The translations under genes were made by a program, and so were the position numbers. 64,000 nucleotides of DNA from Pseudokineococcus lusitanus (GTDB lineage Bacteria; Actinomycetota; Actinomycetes; Actinomycetales; Quadrisphaeraceae): positions 18,023 through 82,022 of the forward strand of contig NZ_RJKN01000011.1 in assembly GCF_003751265.1 (NCBI RefSeq), given 5' to 3'. How positions within the stretch are numbered: the stretch's first letter is position 1; every line of letters starts with the position of its first letter. The notes under the pieces were generated by a model, which searched no databases, had not been told where the DNA came from, and saw only the letters and a list, made by a program, of their open reading frames with translations. Shown piece by piece: positions 14,613 through 23,567 of this stretch.

Positions 14613-17132
14613 TCAGCCGACCCGTCCGCCGATCCCCACGACCGCCTGCGGCAGCGGCACCCCGGAGCCGTCGCGGCGACCGGGCTCGGCCGGCAGCGGC
14701 ACCGCCGCGCCGGAGGCGGCCCCGGCGGCCACGGGGCCGGCGCCGACGAAGGCGTGGACGAGGGCGTCCTCGCCGCGCAGGAAGCGGTGGCAGCGGACAC
14801 CGCCCGTCCCGCGGCCCTTGGCCGGGTACTCGGCGAAGGGCGTGACCTTGGCCGTCCCGGCCTCGGTGCCCGGCAGCGCCCCCGCCGCCCCCGCGACGGT
14901 GACGACGGCCGCGTCGTCCTCCGTGCCGTGCGCGACGGCGCCCAGGGCCACGACCCTCGCGCCGGCGGCCAGGCGCACCCCGGCCATGCCGCCGGCCGCG
15001 CGGCCCTGGGGCCGGACCGCGGTGGCGGGGAAGCGGAGGAGCTGCGCGTCGCTCGTCACGAGGACGAGGTCGCGGCCGTCGTCGGGCAGGTCGAGGGCCG
15101 CGACGACCTCGTCGCCGTCCTTGAGGCCCACCACCTCGAACTCCTCCCGGGCCGGCGCCTCGCCCGGGGCGACCCGCTTGACGGTGCCGCCCGCGGTCGC
15201 CAGGGCGAGGCCGCCGGCGCCCTCGGGGACGTCGAGCCGGGCCAGGCCGACGACGCGCTCGCCCTTCGCCAGGCCGGGGACGAAGTCGGCCAGCGGGGCG
15301 CCGCCCGCGAGCGACGGCGCCCCGTGGACCGGCGGCAGGGCGGGGACGTCGACGACGGGCAGCCGCAGCACCCGGCCGCGGCTCGTCACGGCGCCCACCT
15401 CGGCGCGGGCGCTCGTGCGGACGGCGGCGACGACGACGTCGTGCGCCGAGCGGTCCGCGCCGGGCAGCCCGGCCGGCACCGGCGGCGGCGGGCCGTCGTC
15501 GTCGGTGCCGCCGGAGGTGCGCGCCAGCAGGCCGGTGGCCGACAGGAGCAGCCAGCAGGGGGAGTCGGGGACCTCGAGCGGCACCGCGGGACCGCGGCCG
15601 CGGGCGCCCCGGGCGGCGGGGGCGGCGGCGCCGCTCGCCTCGAGGAGGACGGTCCGGCGCGGCGTCCCGTGCTCGCGGGCCACCTCGGCCAGCTCGTCGG
15701 ACACGACGCCCCGCAGGCGCTCGTCGCTGCCGAGCACCTCCTCGAGCGCCGCGATCGTCTCCCGCAGCTCGGCGGCCCGGGTCTCGAGCTCGAGCGTCGA
15801 GAAGCGCGTGAGGCGGCGCAGCTGCAGCTCGAGGATGTGGTCGGCCTGCTCGCGGGAGAGCTCGAAGACCGCCATGAGGCGTTCGCGGGCCGCGGCGGCG
15901 TCGTCGCTGGAGCGGATGACGGCGATGACCTCGTCGATGTCCGCGACGGCGACGAGGAGGCCCTCGACGAGGTGCAGGCGCTCGCGGGCCCGTGCCAGCC
16001 GGTACTCGCTGCGCCGGCGCACGACCTCGAGGCGGTGGTCGACGTAGACGGCGAGGAGCTCGCGCAGGCCGAGCGTCCGCGGCTGGCCCTCGACGAGGCA
16101 GACGTTGTTGATGCCGAAGGTCTCCTCCATCGGCGTCAGCCGGTGGAGCTGCTCGAGGACGGCCTCGGGGTCGAACCCGGACTTCACCTCGACGACGAGG
16201 CGCAGGCCGCTCTCGCGGTCGGTGAGGTCCTGGACGTCCGAGACGCCCTGCAGGCGTCGGGACTTCACCGCGTCGGCGATCTTCTCGACGACCCGCTCCG
16301 GCCCGACGCCGTACGGCAGCTCGGTGACGACGATGCCGCGCCGCCGGGGCGTGATGGCTTCGACCCGCGTCGTCGCCCGGGTCCGGAAGGTGCCGCGACC
16401 GGTGGCGTAGGCCTCGCGGACGCCGTCGAGGCCGATGATCCGGCCGCCGCCGGGCAGGTCCGGGCCGGGGACGAAGCGGAGGAGGTCCTCGAGCGTCGCC
16501 GCCGGGTGCTCGACGAGGTGGCGGGCGGCGGCGACGACCTCGACGAGGTTGTGCGGCGGCATGTTCGTCGCCATGCCGACGGCGATGCCGCTGGCCCCGT
16601 TGACGAGGAGGTTGGGGATCGCCGACGGCAGCACCGACGGCTGCTGGAGCGAGCCGTCGTAGTTGGGCACGAGGTCGACGACGTCCTCGTCGAGGTCGGC
16701 GACCATGACCTGCGCGGCGCTCGCCATGCGCGCCTCGGTGTACCGGGCGGCGGCCGGGCCGTCGTCGGGCGAGCCGAAGTTGCCGTGCCCGTCGACGAGC
16801 GGGAGGCGGAGGCTGAAGGACTGCGCCATCCGGACGAGCGCGTCGTAGATGGCGGTGTCGCCGTGGGGGTGCAGCTTGCCCATGACCTCGCCGACGACGC
16901 GGCTGCACTTGACGTGCGCGCGCTCGGGCCGCAGGCCCATGTCGTGCATCGCGTAGAGGATCCGCCGCTGCACGGGCTTGAGGCCGTCCCGCGCGTCGGG
17001 CAGCGCGCGGGCGTAGATGACGGAGTAGGCGTACTCGAGGAACGACCCCTGCATCTCGGCGGCGACGTCGATGTCGACGACGCGGCCCTCCCCGGGGGGC
17101 GGGGCGGCGGGGGCGGAGGAGCGACGGGCCAT
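14613..17132 (-). CDS. parC: DNA topoisomerase IV subunit A (GyrA-like)
   Basis: The DNA breakage-reunion subunit, partner of ParE. The 839-residue protein contains the winged-helix entry (YAYSVIYARALPDARDGLKP), the quinolone-resistance region (HPHGDTAIYDALVRMAQ) and the catalytic tyrosine in AARYTEARM, followed by the tower and coiled-coil gate and a C-terminal beta-pinwheel (GGTVKRVAP, GGMAGVRL, KGRGTGGVR). No canonical GyrA box is obvious, which fits ParC. The second Met at 17132 is preferred: GGGGAGG is 9 nt upstream of it but directly abuts the first ATG at 17141. The nitroreductase gene lies just upstream in the same orientation. Confidence 0.9.
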   Translation of the reverse strand: MARRSSAPAAPPPGEGRVVDIDVAAEMQGSFLEYAYSVIYARALPDARDGLKPVQRRILYAMHDMGLRPERAHVKCSRVVGEVMGKLHPHGDTAIYDALVRMAQSFSLRLPLVDGHGNFGSPDDGPAAARYTEARMASAAQVMVADLDEDVVDLVPNYDGSLQQPSVLPSAIPNLLVNGASGIAVGMATNMPPHNLVEVVAAARHLVEHPAATLEDLLRFVPGPDLPGGGRIIGLDGVREAYATGRGTFRTRATTRVEAITPRRRGIVVTELPYGVGPERVVEKIADAVKSRRLQGVSDVQDLTDRESGLRLVVEVKSGFDPEAVLEQLHRLTPMEETFGINNVCLVEGQPRTLGLRELLAVYVDHRLEVVRRRSEYRLARARERLHLVEGLLVAVADIDEVIAVIRSSDDAAAARERLMAVFELSREQADHILELQLRRLTRFSTLELETRAAELRETIAALEEVLGSDERLRGVVSDELAEVAREHGTPRRTVLLEASGAAAPAARGARGRGPAVPLEVPDSPCWLLLSATGLLARTSGGTDDDGPPPPVPAGLPGADRSAHDVVVAAVRTSARAEVGAVTSRGRVLRLPVVDVPALPPVHGAPSLAGGAPLADFVPGLAKGERVVGLARLDVPEGAGGLALATAGGTVKRVAPGEAPAREEFEVVGLKDGDEVVAALDLPDDGRDLVLVTSDAQLLRFPATAVRPQGRAAGGMAGVRLAAGARVVALGAVAHGTEDDAAVVTVAGAAGALPGTEAGTAKVTPFAEYPAKGRGTGGVRCHRFLRGEDALVHAFVGAGPVAAGAASGAAVPLPAEPGRRDGSGVPLPQAVVGIGGRVG

Positions 17133-17156
17133 GGGCCGCATCCTCCCCGACGGCGG

Positions 17157-17831
17157 TCAGCCGCCCGGGGAGGCCGGGGGCAGGGGGCGGCCGTGCCGCC
17201 CGTCGGAGAGGACGTCGTCGAGGGCACGCCGGCGCGAGGGGCGCGGCGTCGTCGGCGGTCCCGACGGGTGCGGGGCGGGCGTCCCGAGGGCCACGACCAT
17301 GACGGGCACCGCGTCCGCCGGGACGTCGAAGGCCGTCCGCAGCGCGGCGACCCGCGCCGTCGGGACGGCGAAGGGGCACGCGCCGAGGCCGTGCGCCTCC
17401 GCGCCGAGCAGGAGCAGGGCCACGGCCATGCCCGTGTCGACGTGCCAGTAGGGGACGGGCCACCGCGTCGCCGGGTCCGGCGGCGCGTGGGTGCCGGAGG
17501 CCTTGTCCGGCAGCGCGTACCGCGCGCGGTAGGCCTGCTCGTGGCTCCACGCGACGACGAGCGCCGGGGCCGTGCGCATCCCGGCGAGCCAGCGGTCGGG
17601 CGGGCCGTCGCCCGCCGTCGCCGCCCAGTAGGCGGCCACGTCCTCGGGCCGGCGGAGGACGAGGAACGACCACCCCTGCGCCGCACCGGCGCTCGGCGCC
17701 CGGCTGGCCAGGTCGACGAGGTCGCGCAGCACGGCGGCCCCGACCGGCCGGTCCGGGTCGAACGACCGCGCCACCCGCCGTCCGCGCACCAGCTCCCCGT
17801 AGGCCGCCGCCGTCTCCTCCACCCGCTCCAC
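17157..17831 (-). CDS. Nitroreductase family protein
   Basis: An FMN-dependent oxidoreductase-type protein of about 224 residues. It shows the FMN-phosphate motif near the N-terminus (RGRRVARSFDPDRPV), the RAPSAGAAQGWSFLVL segment, a helix (HVDTGMAVALLLLGAEAHGLGACPF) and the terminal VPVMVVALGTPAPHP. The substrate is unknown. The GTG at 17831 was chosen because GGAGGAG precedes it at 9 nt and a GACGAT -10-like box is 35 nt upstream; the frame stays open to 17972. A 12-nt direct repeat GTGGAGGAGACG surrounds the start. It is divergent from the acetyltransferase gene; its stop is 24 nt from the parC start. Confidence 0.83.
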   Translation of the reverse strand: MERVEETAAAYGELVRGRRVARSFDPDRPVGAAVLRDLVDLASRAPSAGAAQGWSFLVLRRPEDVAAYWAATAGDGPPDRWLAGMRTAPALVVAWSHEQAYRARYALPDKASGTHAPPDPATRWPVPYWHVDTGMAVALLLLGAEAHGLGACPFAVPTARVAALRTAFDVPADAVPVMVVALGTPAPHPSGPPTTPRPSRRRALDDVLSDGRHGRPLPPASPGG

Positions 17832-17865
17832 CCGCCCCGTCTCCTCCACCCGGTCTTCGTAGCCG

Positions 17866-17871
17866 ATCGTC
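17866..17871 (-). promoter_or_regulatory. Putative -10 box of the nitroreductase gene
   Basis: GACGAT on the minus strand would give a leader of about 27 nt containing the GGAGGAG ribosome site. Confidence 0.4.
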
Positions 17872-17985
17872 GGCGGCACGCCGGGGCCGGGGCGGTGGAA
17901 GGGCACGAAGACCGTGCGGGGGCGGGCGGGGCGGCGCGAGGGGCGCGGGTCGGGTCGGCGCCGGTCACGCAAGGGGGGTCGCGGC

Positions 17986-17991
17986 TACGCT
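17986..17991 (+). promoter_or_regulatory. -10 box TACGCT, leaderless acetyltransferase mRNA
   Basis: TACGCT ends 7 nt before the GTG at 17999, and no ribosome site precedes that GTG. Confidence 0.6.
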
Positions 17992-17998
17992 CCGGGAC

Positions 17999-20707
17999 GT
18001 GGAGGCGCGGCCCGGGTACCCCCGGCACTGGGAGGCCGACGTGCTGCTGCGCGACGGCGGCACGGCCCACCTGCGGCCCATCACCCCGGACGACGCCGAG
18101 GCGCTGCAGCGCTTCCACGTGGCGCAGTCGCCGGAGTCGGTCTACCTCCGCTTCTTCTCGGCCATGCCCCGGCTGTCGGACCGGGACCTCCGCCGCTTCA
18201 CCGAGGTCGACCACACCGACCGGGTCGCGCTCGTCGCGACCATCGGCGACGACATCGTCGGCATCGGCCGCTACGACCGCCTCGACGCCGAGGAGGGCCC
18301 CGGGCCCGGCGGCGCCACCGGCCGGCGGGCGGCGGAGGTCGCGTTCAACATCGCCGACGCCCACCAGGGCCGGGGGCTGGGCTCGGTGCTGCTCGAGCAC
18401 CTCGCGGCCGCCGCCCGCGAGCGCGGCGTCGACCGCTTCGTCGCCGAGGTGCTCCCGCAGAACCGGAAGATGACGAGCGTCTTCACCGACGCGGGCTACG
18501 AGGTCACGCACGCCTACGACGACGGCGTCGTGAGCCTCGGCTTCGACATCGACCCGACCGAGCGCTCCCTCGCGGTGACGGCGGCGCGCGAGCACCGCGC
18601 CGAGGCCAGCAGCCTCCGGGCGCTGCTGACGCCGCGGTCGGTCGCCGTCGTCGGGGCGAGCCGGTCGCCGGGCTCGGTGGGCGGCGTCGTCCTCACCAAC
18701 CTCCTCGCCGCCGGGTACGCCGGGCGGCTGCACGCCGTCCACCCCGAGGCGCCCGTCGTCGAGGGCGTCCGCACCCACGACAGCCTCCGCGTGCTCCCCG
18801 AGCCGGTCGACCTCGTCGTCGTCGCCGTGCCCGCGGAGGCCGTCCTCGGCGTCGTGCGCGACGCGGCGCTCGTCCACGCCCGCGGCGTCGTCGTCGTGTC
18901 GAGCGGCTTCGCCGAGACGGGGCCGGTCGGCCTCGAGCGCCAGCGCGCGCTCGTGCGCCTGGCGCGGGCCAACGGGATGCGCGTCGTCGGGCCGAACTCG
19001 CTGGGGCTGCTGAGCACCGACCCCGAGGTGCGGCTGAACGCGTCGCTCGCGCCCGACCTGCCCCCGGCCGGCCGGCTCGGCCTCTTCAGCCAGTCCGGCG
19101 CCCTCGCCGTCGCCGTCCTGTCGTCGGCGGCCCGGCGCGGCCTCGGGGTGTCGAGCTTCGTCTCGGCGGGCAACCGCGCCGACGTCTCCGGCAACGACCT
19201 CATGCAGTTCTGGGAGGAGGACGAGCGCACCGGCGTCGTCGGCCTCTACCTCGAGAGCATCGGCAACCCGCGCAAGTTCTCGCGGATCGCGCGGCGGCTG
19301 GCGGCGGTCAAGCCGGTCGTCGTCGTGAAGTCCGGCTCGTCGACGGGCGCGCCGCCCGGCCACGCCGTCCGCACCTCGCGCGCGCCGCGGGAGGCGCTGG
19401 GGGAGATGCTCCGCCAGGCCGGCGTCATCCGCGTGGAGAACATCCACCAGCTCTTCGACACCGCCCAGCTGCTCGTCGCGCAGCCGCTGCCGGCGGGCGA
19501 GCGGGTCGCGGTCGTCGGCAACTCCGCCGCGCTGGGGACCCTCGCCGCGGAGGCGCTCGAGGGCAAGGGGCTGGCCGTGGCGGGGGCGCCGGTCACCGTG
19601 CACCCCGAGGCGGACGCCGAGGAGTGCGCGGTCGCCCTCCGGGAGGTCTACGCGCGCGACGACGTCGACGCGGTCGTCGCCTGCTTCGCGCCGCCCGTCG
19701 GCGGCGTGGACACCGACGTGGCCTCCCGGCTGGCCACGGCCGCCGCCGCGTCCGACAAGACGTCCGTGGCCTGCTTCGTCGGCATGCACGGTGTGCAGGA
19801 GGCCCTCTCGGCGCCGTCGGCCTCGGGGGAGACGCGGGTCGTGCCGTCCTACCCCAGCCCGGAGGACGCCGTGCGGGCGCTCGTGGCGGCCGTCCGCTAC
19901 GCGGCCTGGCGCCAGCGCGACGCCGGCCCGCGCGTGCAGCCCGAGGGCGTCGACGCCGAGACGGCCCGCGCGCTCGTCGAGGAGGCCCTGCGCGGGCTGC
20001 CCGCCGACGACGACGGCCTCGTGCAGATCGAGCTCGGCCAGGAGGCGGCCGCCCGCCTGCTCGCCTGCTACGGCGTCCGTCTCGAGCCGTCGGTCGTCGC
20101 CCACGACGTCGAGGAGGCCGTCGCCGCGGCGAGCCGCACGGGCTACCCGCTGGCGCTGCGCTTCGCCGACCGGGCGCTGCGCCGGCGACGGGACCTCGCC
20201 GGCATGCGCGCCGACGTGGACGACGAGGCCGACCTGCGGCGCGACTGGGCCTTCCTCCGCGCGCAGCCGGGCGTGGGGGAGGAGCCCGTGCTCGTGCAGG
20301 GGATGGCGCCGCCCGGTGTGCCCGTGACGGTCTCGACGATGGAGGACGAGCTCTTCGGCCCCGTCGTGTCCTTCGGCCTCGCCGGCGACGCGTCCGAGCT
20401 GCTCGGGGACGTCGCCCACCGCATCCCGCCGCTGACGACGGGCGACGTCGCCGACCTCGTCCGCGGGGTGCGCGCCGCGCCGCGCCTCTTCGGGTACCGC
20501 GGGTCGCCGCCGCTCGACGTCGCGGCGCTGGAGGACCTCCTGGCCCGGGTCAGCGTCCTCGCCGACGACCTGCCCGAGGTCGCCGAGATGGCGCTGACGC
20601 CGGTCGTCGTCTCCCAGCAGGGCCTGCAGGTGCTCCTCGCACGGGTCCGCCTGGCGCGCACCGACCGCCGCCGCGCGGACACGGGCTCCCGCCGCGTCAT
20701 GCGCTGA
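17999..20707 (+). CDS. Pat-type protein acetyltransferase: GNAT fused to acyl-CoA-synthetase-like domains
   Basis: A 902-residue multidomain protein. The N-terminal GNAT domain (about 10-180) has the acetyl-CoA loop QGRGLGSVLLEHLAAAAR and the family signature EVLPQNRKMTSVFTDAGY. It is followed by a CoA-binding Rossmann domain (RSVAVVGASRSPGSVG, about 205-330), a succinyl-CoA-ligase-like part (RLGLFSQSGALAVAVL, VVGNSAALGTLAAEAL) and a C-terminal ATP-grasp domain. The catalytic-histidine motif of active ADP-forming acyl-CoA synthetases (SHTG) is replaced by TSRAP, so that half is probably regulatory. Known relatives with this GNAT-first order (Streptomyces PatA) acetylate acetyl-CoA synthetase. 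Targets here are unproven. Confidence 0.85.
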   Translation: MEARPGYPRHWEADVLLRDGGTAHLRPITPDDAEALQRFHVAQSPESVYLRFFSAMPRLSDRDLRRFTEVDHTDRVALVATIGDDIVGIGRYDRLDAEEGPGPGGATGRRAAEVAFNIADAHQGRGLGSVLLEHLAAAARERGVDRFVAEVLPQNRKMTSVFTDAGYEVTHAYDDGVVSLGFDIDPTERSLAVTAAREHRAEASSLRALLTPRSVAVVGASRSPGSVGGVVLTNLLAAGYAGRLHAVHPEAPVVEGVRTHDSLRVLPEPVDLVVVAVPAEAVLGVVRDAALVHARGVVVVSSGFAETGPVGLERQRALVRLARANGMRVVGPNSLGLLSTDPEVRLNASLAPDLPPAGRLGLFSQSGALAVAVLSSAARRGLGVSSFVSAGNRADVSGNDLMQFWEEDERTGVVGLYLESIGNPRKFSRIARRLAAVKPVVVVKSGSSTGAPPGHAVRTSRAPREALGEMLRQAGVIRVENIHQLFDTAQLLVAQPLPAGERVAVVGNSAALGTLAAEALEGKGLAVAGAPVTVHPEADAEECAVALREVYARDDVDAVVACFAPPVGGVDTDVASRLATAAAASDKTSVACFVGMHGVQEALSAPSASGETRVVPSYPSPEDAVRALVAAVRYAAWRQRDAGPRVQPEGVDAETARALVEEALRGLPADDDGLVQIELGQEAAARLLACYGVRLEPSVVAHDVEEAVAAASRTGYPLALRFADRALRRRRDLAGMRADVDDEADLRRDWAFLRAQPGVGEEPVLVQGMAPPGVPVTVSTMEDELFGPVVSFGLAGDASELLGDVAHRIPPLTTGDVADLVRGVRAAPRLFGYRGSPPLDVAALEDLLARVSVLADDLPEVAEMALTPVVVSQQGLQVLLARVRLARTDRRRADTGSRRVMR

Positions 20708-20784
20708 GGCGCCCGGCGGCGCGCGCTCCCCGGCGCGGCGTCGGGAGCACCGGGGGCGTCGGTGCCAGGTGGCACGATGCCGCC

Positions 20785-21459
20785 GTGCCGACGTCGCGAC
20801 CGCCCCGGTCCCCCCGCTCCCCGCGCCCCGGGCGCGGCCCCGCCGAGGTGCCGGGCGACGCGCTGGCCGAGGACCTGCGGCGCGCCGTCGAGCACGCCGG
20901 CTACTACCCGGCGCTCGTCGCCGACGTCCTCGCGGTGGCGCTCGGCGGCGAGGACGTCGCGGCCCACCTCGTGCACCAGGAGACGACGTTCGACGGCGAC
21001 GAGGTGCGCCGCCACGTCACCGTCGTCGTCCTCACGCCGACCCGTCTCGTCGTCGCCCACGCCGACGACGGCACCGACGTCGCGGGGGAGACCGCCGGGC
21101 CGCGCTCGCACGCCGCCGCCGCGTCCACCGAGGCGGTGCCGCTGGCGCAGGTGCGCTCCGTCCTCCTCTCGCACGTCGTCCAGCGGCCGGACCGGTACCA
21201 CGGCGGCGACCCGGTGGCCGAGCTCACCGTGACGATCGGCTGGGGCTCCGTCCAGCGGCTCGACCTCGAGCCCGCCACCTGCGCCGACCCCCAGTGCGAC
21301 GCCGACCACGGCTACAGCGGGTCGCTCGCCAGCGACGACGTCGTCCTGCGGGTGAGCGCCGCGGCGGACGGCGCCGACGCCGTCGCCCGGGCGCTGCGCT
21401 TCGCGGCCGCCCTCTCCGCGGCCACCGGGGCGGCGGCCGGCGCCGCGCGCACGGCGTGA
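20785..21459 (+). CDS. DUF5998 family protein
   Basis: A 224-residue actinobacterial protein of the DUF5998 family, function unknown. Conserved landmarks are LRRAVEHAGYYPALVADVLA, HLVHQETTFDGDEVRRHVTV, TRLVVAHADD, the WGSVQRLDLEPATC segment and CADPQCDADHGYSGS, whose three cysteines and histidine could bind metal. The first 30 residues are Pro/Arg-rich and disordered. The start at GTG 20785 has CACGAT 6 nt upstream (leaderless-like). The stop overlaps the start of the phosphodiesterase gene (GTGA), indicating an operon. Confidence 0.85.
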   Translation: MPTSRPPRSPRSPRPGRGPAEVPGDALAEDLRRAVEHAGYYPALVADVLAVALGGEDVAAHLVHQETTFDGDEVRRHVTVVVLTPTRLVVAHADDGTDVAGETAGPRSHAAAASTEAVPLAQVRSVLLSHVVQRPDRYHGGDPVAELTVTIGWGSVQRLDLEPATCADPQCDADHGYSGSLASDDVVLRVSAAADGADAVARALRFAAALSAATGAAAGAARTA

Positions 21460-22598
21460 CCCCCGCCGCCGGCGCGGGCGACGAGCCCTTCGACGGCGCC
21501 CTGTCCGACGTCCTGCCCGCCGTGGCCGCCGCCCTCGGGGCGCCCCAGCGGTCCGTCGACCTCGCGCTGCCCGAGGCGGCGCGCGCCGTCGTCGTCCTCG
21601 TCGACGGGCTGGGGGACGCCCAGCTCGCGGGTGCGGGCGCCGACGCGGGGCGGCTGCGCGAGATGCGCGGCGACGGGCGCGTGCTGCGCACGGGCCACCC
21701 CTCGACGACGGCGACGTCGATGGGCTCCTTCGGCACCGGGCTGCTGCCGGGGGCCCACGGCCTCGTCGGCTACGACGTCCTCGACCCGGACCGCGGCGTG
21801 CTCCTCAACGAGCTGGCCTGGGACACGGCCGTCGACCCGCGCCGCTGGCAGCCGACGCCGACCGTCTTCCAGCACCTCGTCGCGGCGGGCGTCGCCTGCA
21901 CCCAGGTGGGGCCCGCCCACTTCGCCGGCTCGGGGCTCACCGAGGCCGCCCTCCGCGGCCCGGAGTTCGTCAGCGCGCGGACCCTCGACGCGCGGGTCGA
22001 CGCCACCGCCCGGGCGGTGCGGGCCACCCCGCGCGGCCTCGTCTACCTCTACTGGGGCGAGGTCGACCGCACCGGCCACGAGAGCGGCTGGCAGACCGAG
22101 GCCTGGCGCCGCGAGATCGCCGAGGTCGACCTCGCGCTCCGCACGCTCGAGCGGCGCCTGCCCCCCGACGCCCTCCTCGTCGTCACCGCCGACCACGGCA
22201 TGGTCGACGTGCCGGGGGGCGCCGCACGGCTCGACCTCGCCGACGACGCCGAGCTGGCCCGCGACGTCCCGCTGTCCGGCGGGGAGCCGCGGGCGCCGAT
22301 GCTCTACTGCGCGCCCGGCCGGGCCGAGGACGTGGCCGCCCGCTGGCGGGCGCTGCTGGGGGACCGCGCCGAGGTCCTGCTCCGCGCCGAGGCCGTGGCG
22401 GCCGGGTGGTTCGGCCCGGTGGCCGAGCACGTGCTGCCCCGGATCGGGGACGTCGTCGTGGCCTGCGCCGCCGGCACGAGCGTCCACGACTCGCGCACCC
22501 AGCGGCCGGCGCTCAAGGGGCTCGTGGGGATGCACGGCGGGCGCACGCGCGACGAGGTGGCCGTGCCGCTGCTCGTCGCCGGGCCGCGCGCCGCCTGA
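21456..22598 (+). CDS. Alkaline-phosphatase-superfamily phosphodiesterase/pyrophosphatase
   Basis: A 380-residue metal-dependent hydrolase of the nucleotide pyrophosphatase/phosphodiesterase group. The first metal Asp is in VVVLVDGLGD, the catalytic Thr in HPSTTATSMGSFGTGLLPG, and further ligands are in DRTGHESG, VTADHGMVD and the C-terminal GMHGG. No signal peptide or membrane helix is visible, so it is probably cytosolic. The substrate is unknown; a phosphonoacetate hydrolase-like or nucleotide pyrophosphatase activity is possible. It is translationally coupled to the upstream DUF5998 gene, an arrangement common in actinobacteria, suggesting related roles. Confidence 0.88.
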   Translation: MTPAAGAGDEPFDGALSDVLPAVAAALGAPQRSVDLALPEAARAVVVLVDGLGDAQLAGAGADAGRLREMRGDGRVLRTGHPSTTATSMGSFGTGLLPGAHGLVGYDVLDPDRGVLLNELAWDTAVDPRRWQPTPTVFQHLVAAGVACTQVGPAHFAGSGLTEAALRGPEFVSARTLDARVDATARAVRATPRGLVYLYWGEVDRTGHESGWQTEAWRREIAEVDLALRTLERRLPPDALLVVTADHGMVDVPGGAARLDLADDAELARDVPLSGGEPRAPMLYCAPGRAEDVAARWRALLGDRAEVLLRAEAVAAGWFGPVAEHVLPRIGDVVVACAAGTSVHDSRTQRPALKGLVGMHGGRTRDEVAVPLLVAGPRAA

Positions 22599-22668
22599 GC
22601 CCGCGGCGGCCCCGTCGCGGGCCGCGCCTGGACGGGCCCCGGCCGGCGAGGGGGCAGGATGGCTGCCC

Positions 22669-23367
22669 GTGGCCGAGCTCGTCTTCTTCACCGGGACCAT
22701 GGACTGCGGCAAGTCGACGCTGGCCCTGCAGATGGACCACAACCACGCCGCCCGGGGCCGGGGCGGCCTGCTGCTGACCCGCTTCGACCGGGCCGGCGAG
22801 GCCGTCATCTCGAGCCGGCTCGGGCTCCGCCGCCCCGCCGTCGAGGTGCACGACGGCACGGACCTCTGGGCCGAGGTCGCCCGGCGTCGGACGCAGGGCA
22901 CGCGGGTGGACTACCTCGTCTGCGACGAGGCGCAGTTCTACGCGCCCGCGCAGGTCGAGCAGCTCGCGCGGGTCGTCGACGAGATGGACGTCGACGTCTT
23001 CGCCTACGGCATCACCACCGACTTCCGCACCCGGCTCTTCCCCGGCTCGCAGCGGCTCCTCGAGCTGGCCGACCGGGTGCAGGTGCTCCAGGTGGAGGCG
23101 CTGTGCTGGTGCGGCGCACGGGCCACGCACAACGCCCGCACCCTCGACGGGGCGATGGTCCTCGAGGGGGACCAGGTGGTCGTCGGCGACGTCGCGGAGG
23201 ACGGCTCCCCGGCCGCCGCCCCCGGAGAGGTGGGCTACGAGGTGCTGTGCCGCCGCCACCACCGCCGCGGCGAGACGGCGGCCGCCGCGCACGCGGCGGC
23301 CCTGTCGCCCGACGTCCTGCCGTTCGGCGACGCCGACCCCGCCGGACGGCCCGACGCCCCGGCGTGA
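22669..23367 (+). CDS. tdk: Thymidine kinase (type II)
   Basis: Phosphorylates thymidine in the salvage pathway for dTTP. The 232-residue protein has the P-loop GTMDCGKST at residues 9-17, the Walker B/Glu base VCDEAQF, a lasso loop and a zinc site built from CWCG and CRRHH cysteines (the second pair given by C and H). The GTG at 22669 is preceded by CAGGAT 8 nt upstream, so it may be leaderless. The C-terminal tail of about 35 residues is Ala-rich and dispensable in the family. A double-arm hairpin follows. Confidence 0.93.
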   Translation: MAELVFFTGTMDCGKSTLALQMDHNHAARGRGGLLLTRFDRAGEAVISSRLGLRRPAVEVHDGTDLWAEVARRRTQGTRVDYLVCDEAQFYAPAQVEQLARVVDEMDVDVFAYGITTDFRTRLFPGSQRLLELADRVQVLQVEALCWCGARATHNARTLDGAMVLEGDQVVVGDVAEDGSPAAAPGEVGYEVLCRRHHRRGETAAAAHAAALSPDVLPFGDADPAGRPDAPA

Positions 23368-23381
23368 CGTCGCCCCCGGCG

Positions 23382-23418
23382 TCCCCCTGGGCCGGGAGAG
23401 GGCGGCTCCCGAGGGGGA
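23382..23418 (+). terminator. Terminator of tdk
   Basis: TCCCCC (23382) pairs with GGGGGA (23413), and CGGGAG (23393) with CTCCCG (23406), around a 7-nt loop. Confidence 0.7.
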
Positions 23419-23422
23419 AGGA

Positions 23423-23545
23423 GACGCCTCCTCCACCCTCGGGAGTCCGTCAGGGGTGAGGTGGACGCCTCCTTCACGGTCGCGAGCCCCTGAGAGGCGA
23501 CGTGGACGTCCACGTCACCCTCGGGAGCCCCGCTCAGGTGACGTC
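23423..23545. repeat. Three 41-bp tandem repeats
   Basis: Three head-to-tail units at 23423-23463, 23464-23504 and 23505-23545, each exactly 41 nt and starting with GACG. Shared blocks are GACGCCTCCT (units 1 and 2), TCACCCTCGGGAGCCC-like centres and a GTG or GTC end. Each unit can fold on a CAC.../...GTG stem; unit 3 has ACGTCACC pairing with GGTGACGT. They fill the gap between the convergent tdk and sepH genes and encode nothing evident. Confidence 0.75.
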
Positions 23546-23567
23546 GGCGCCGGACCGGCCGCGCGGG

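Noticed and set aside
12991..17673. A 1560-codon open frame on the minus strand antisense to the permease and out of frame with parC
   Set aside because: Very high GC suppresses stop codons. The translation is Arg/Ala/Gly-rich without domains and overlaps two well-identified genes.
17831..17972. Longer nitroreductase N-terminus from 17972
   Set aside because: The extra 47 residues are Arg/Pro-rich and unlike the family, while a ribosome site and -10-like box support 17831.
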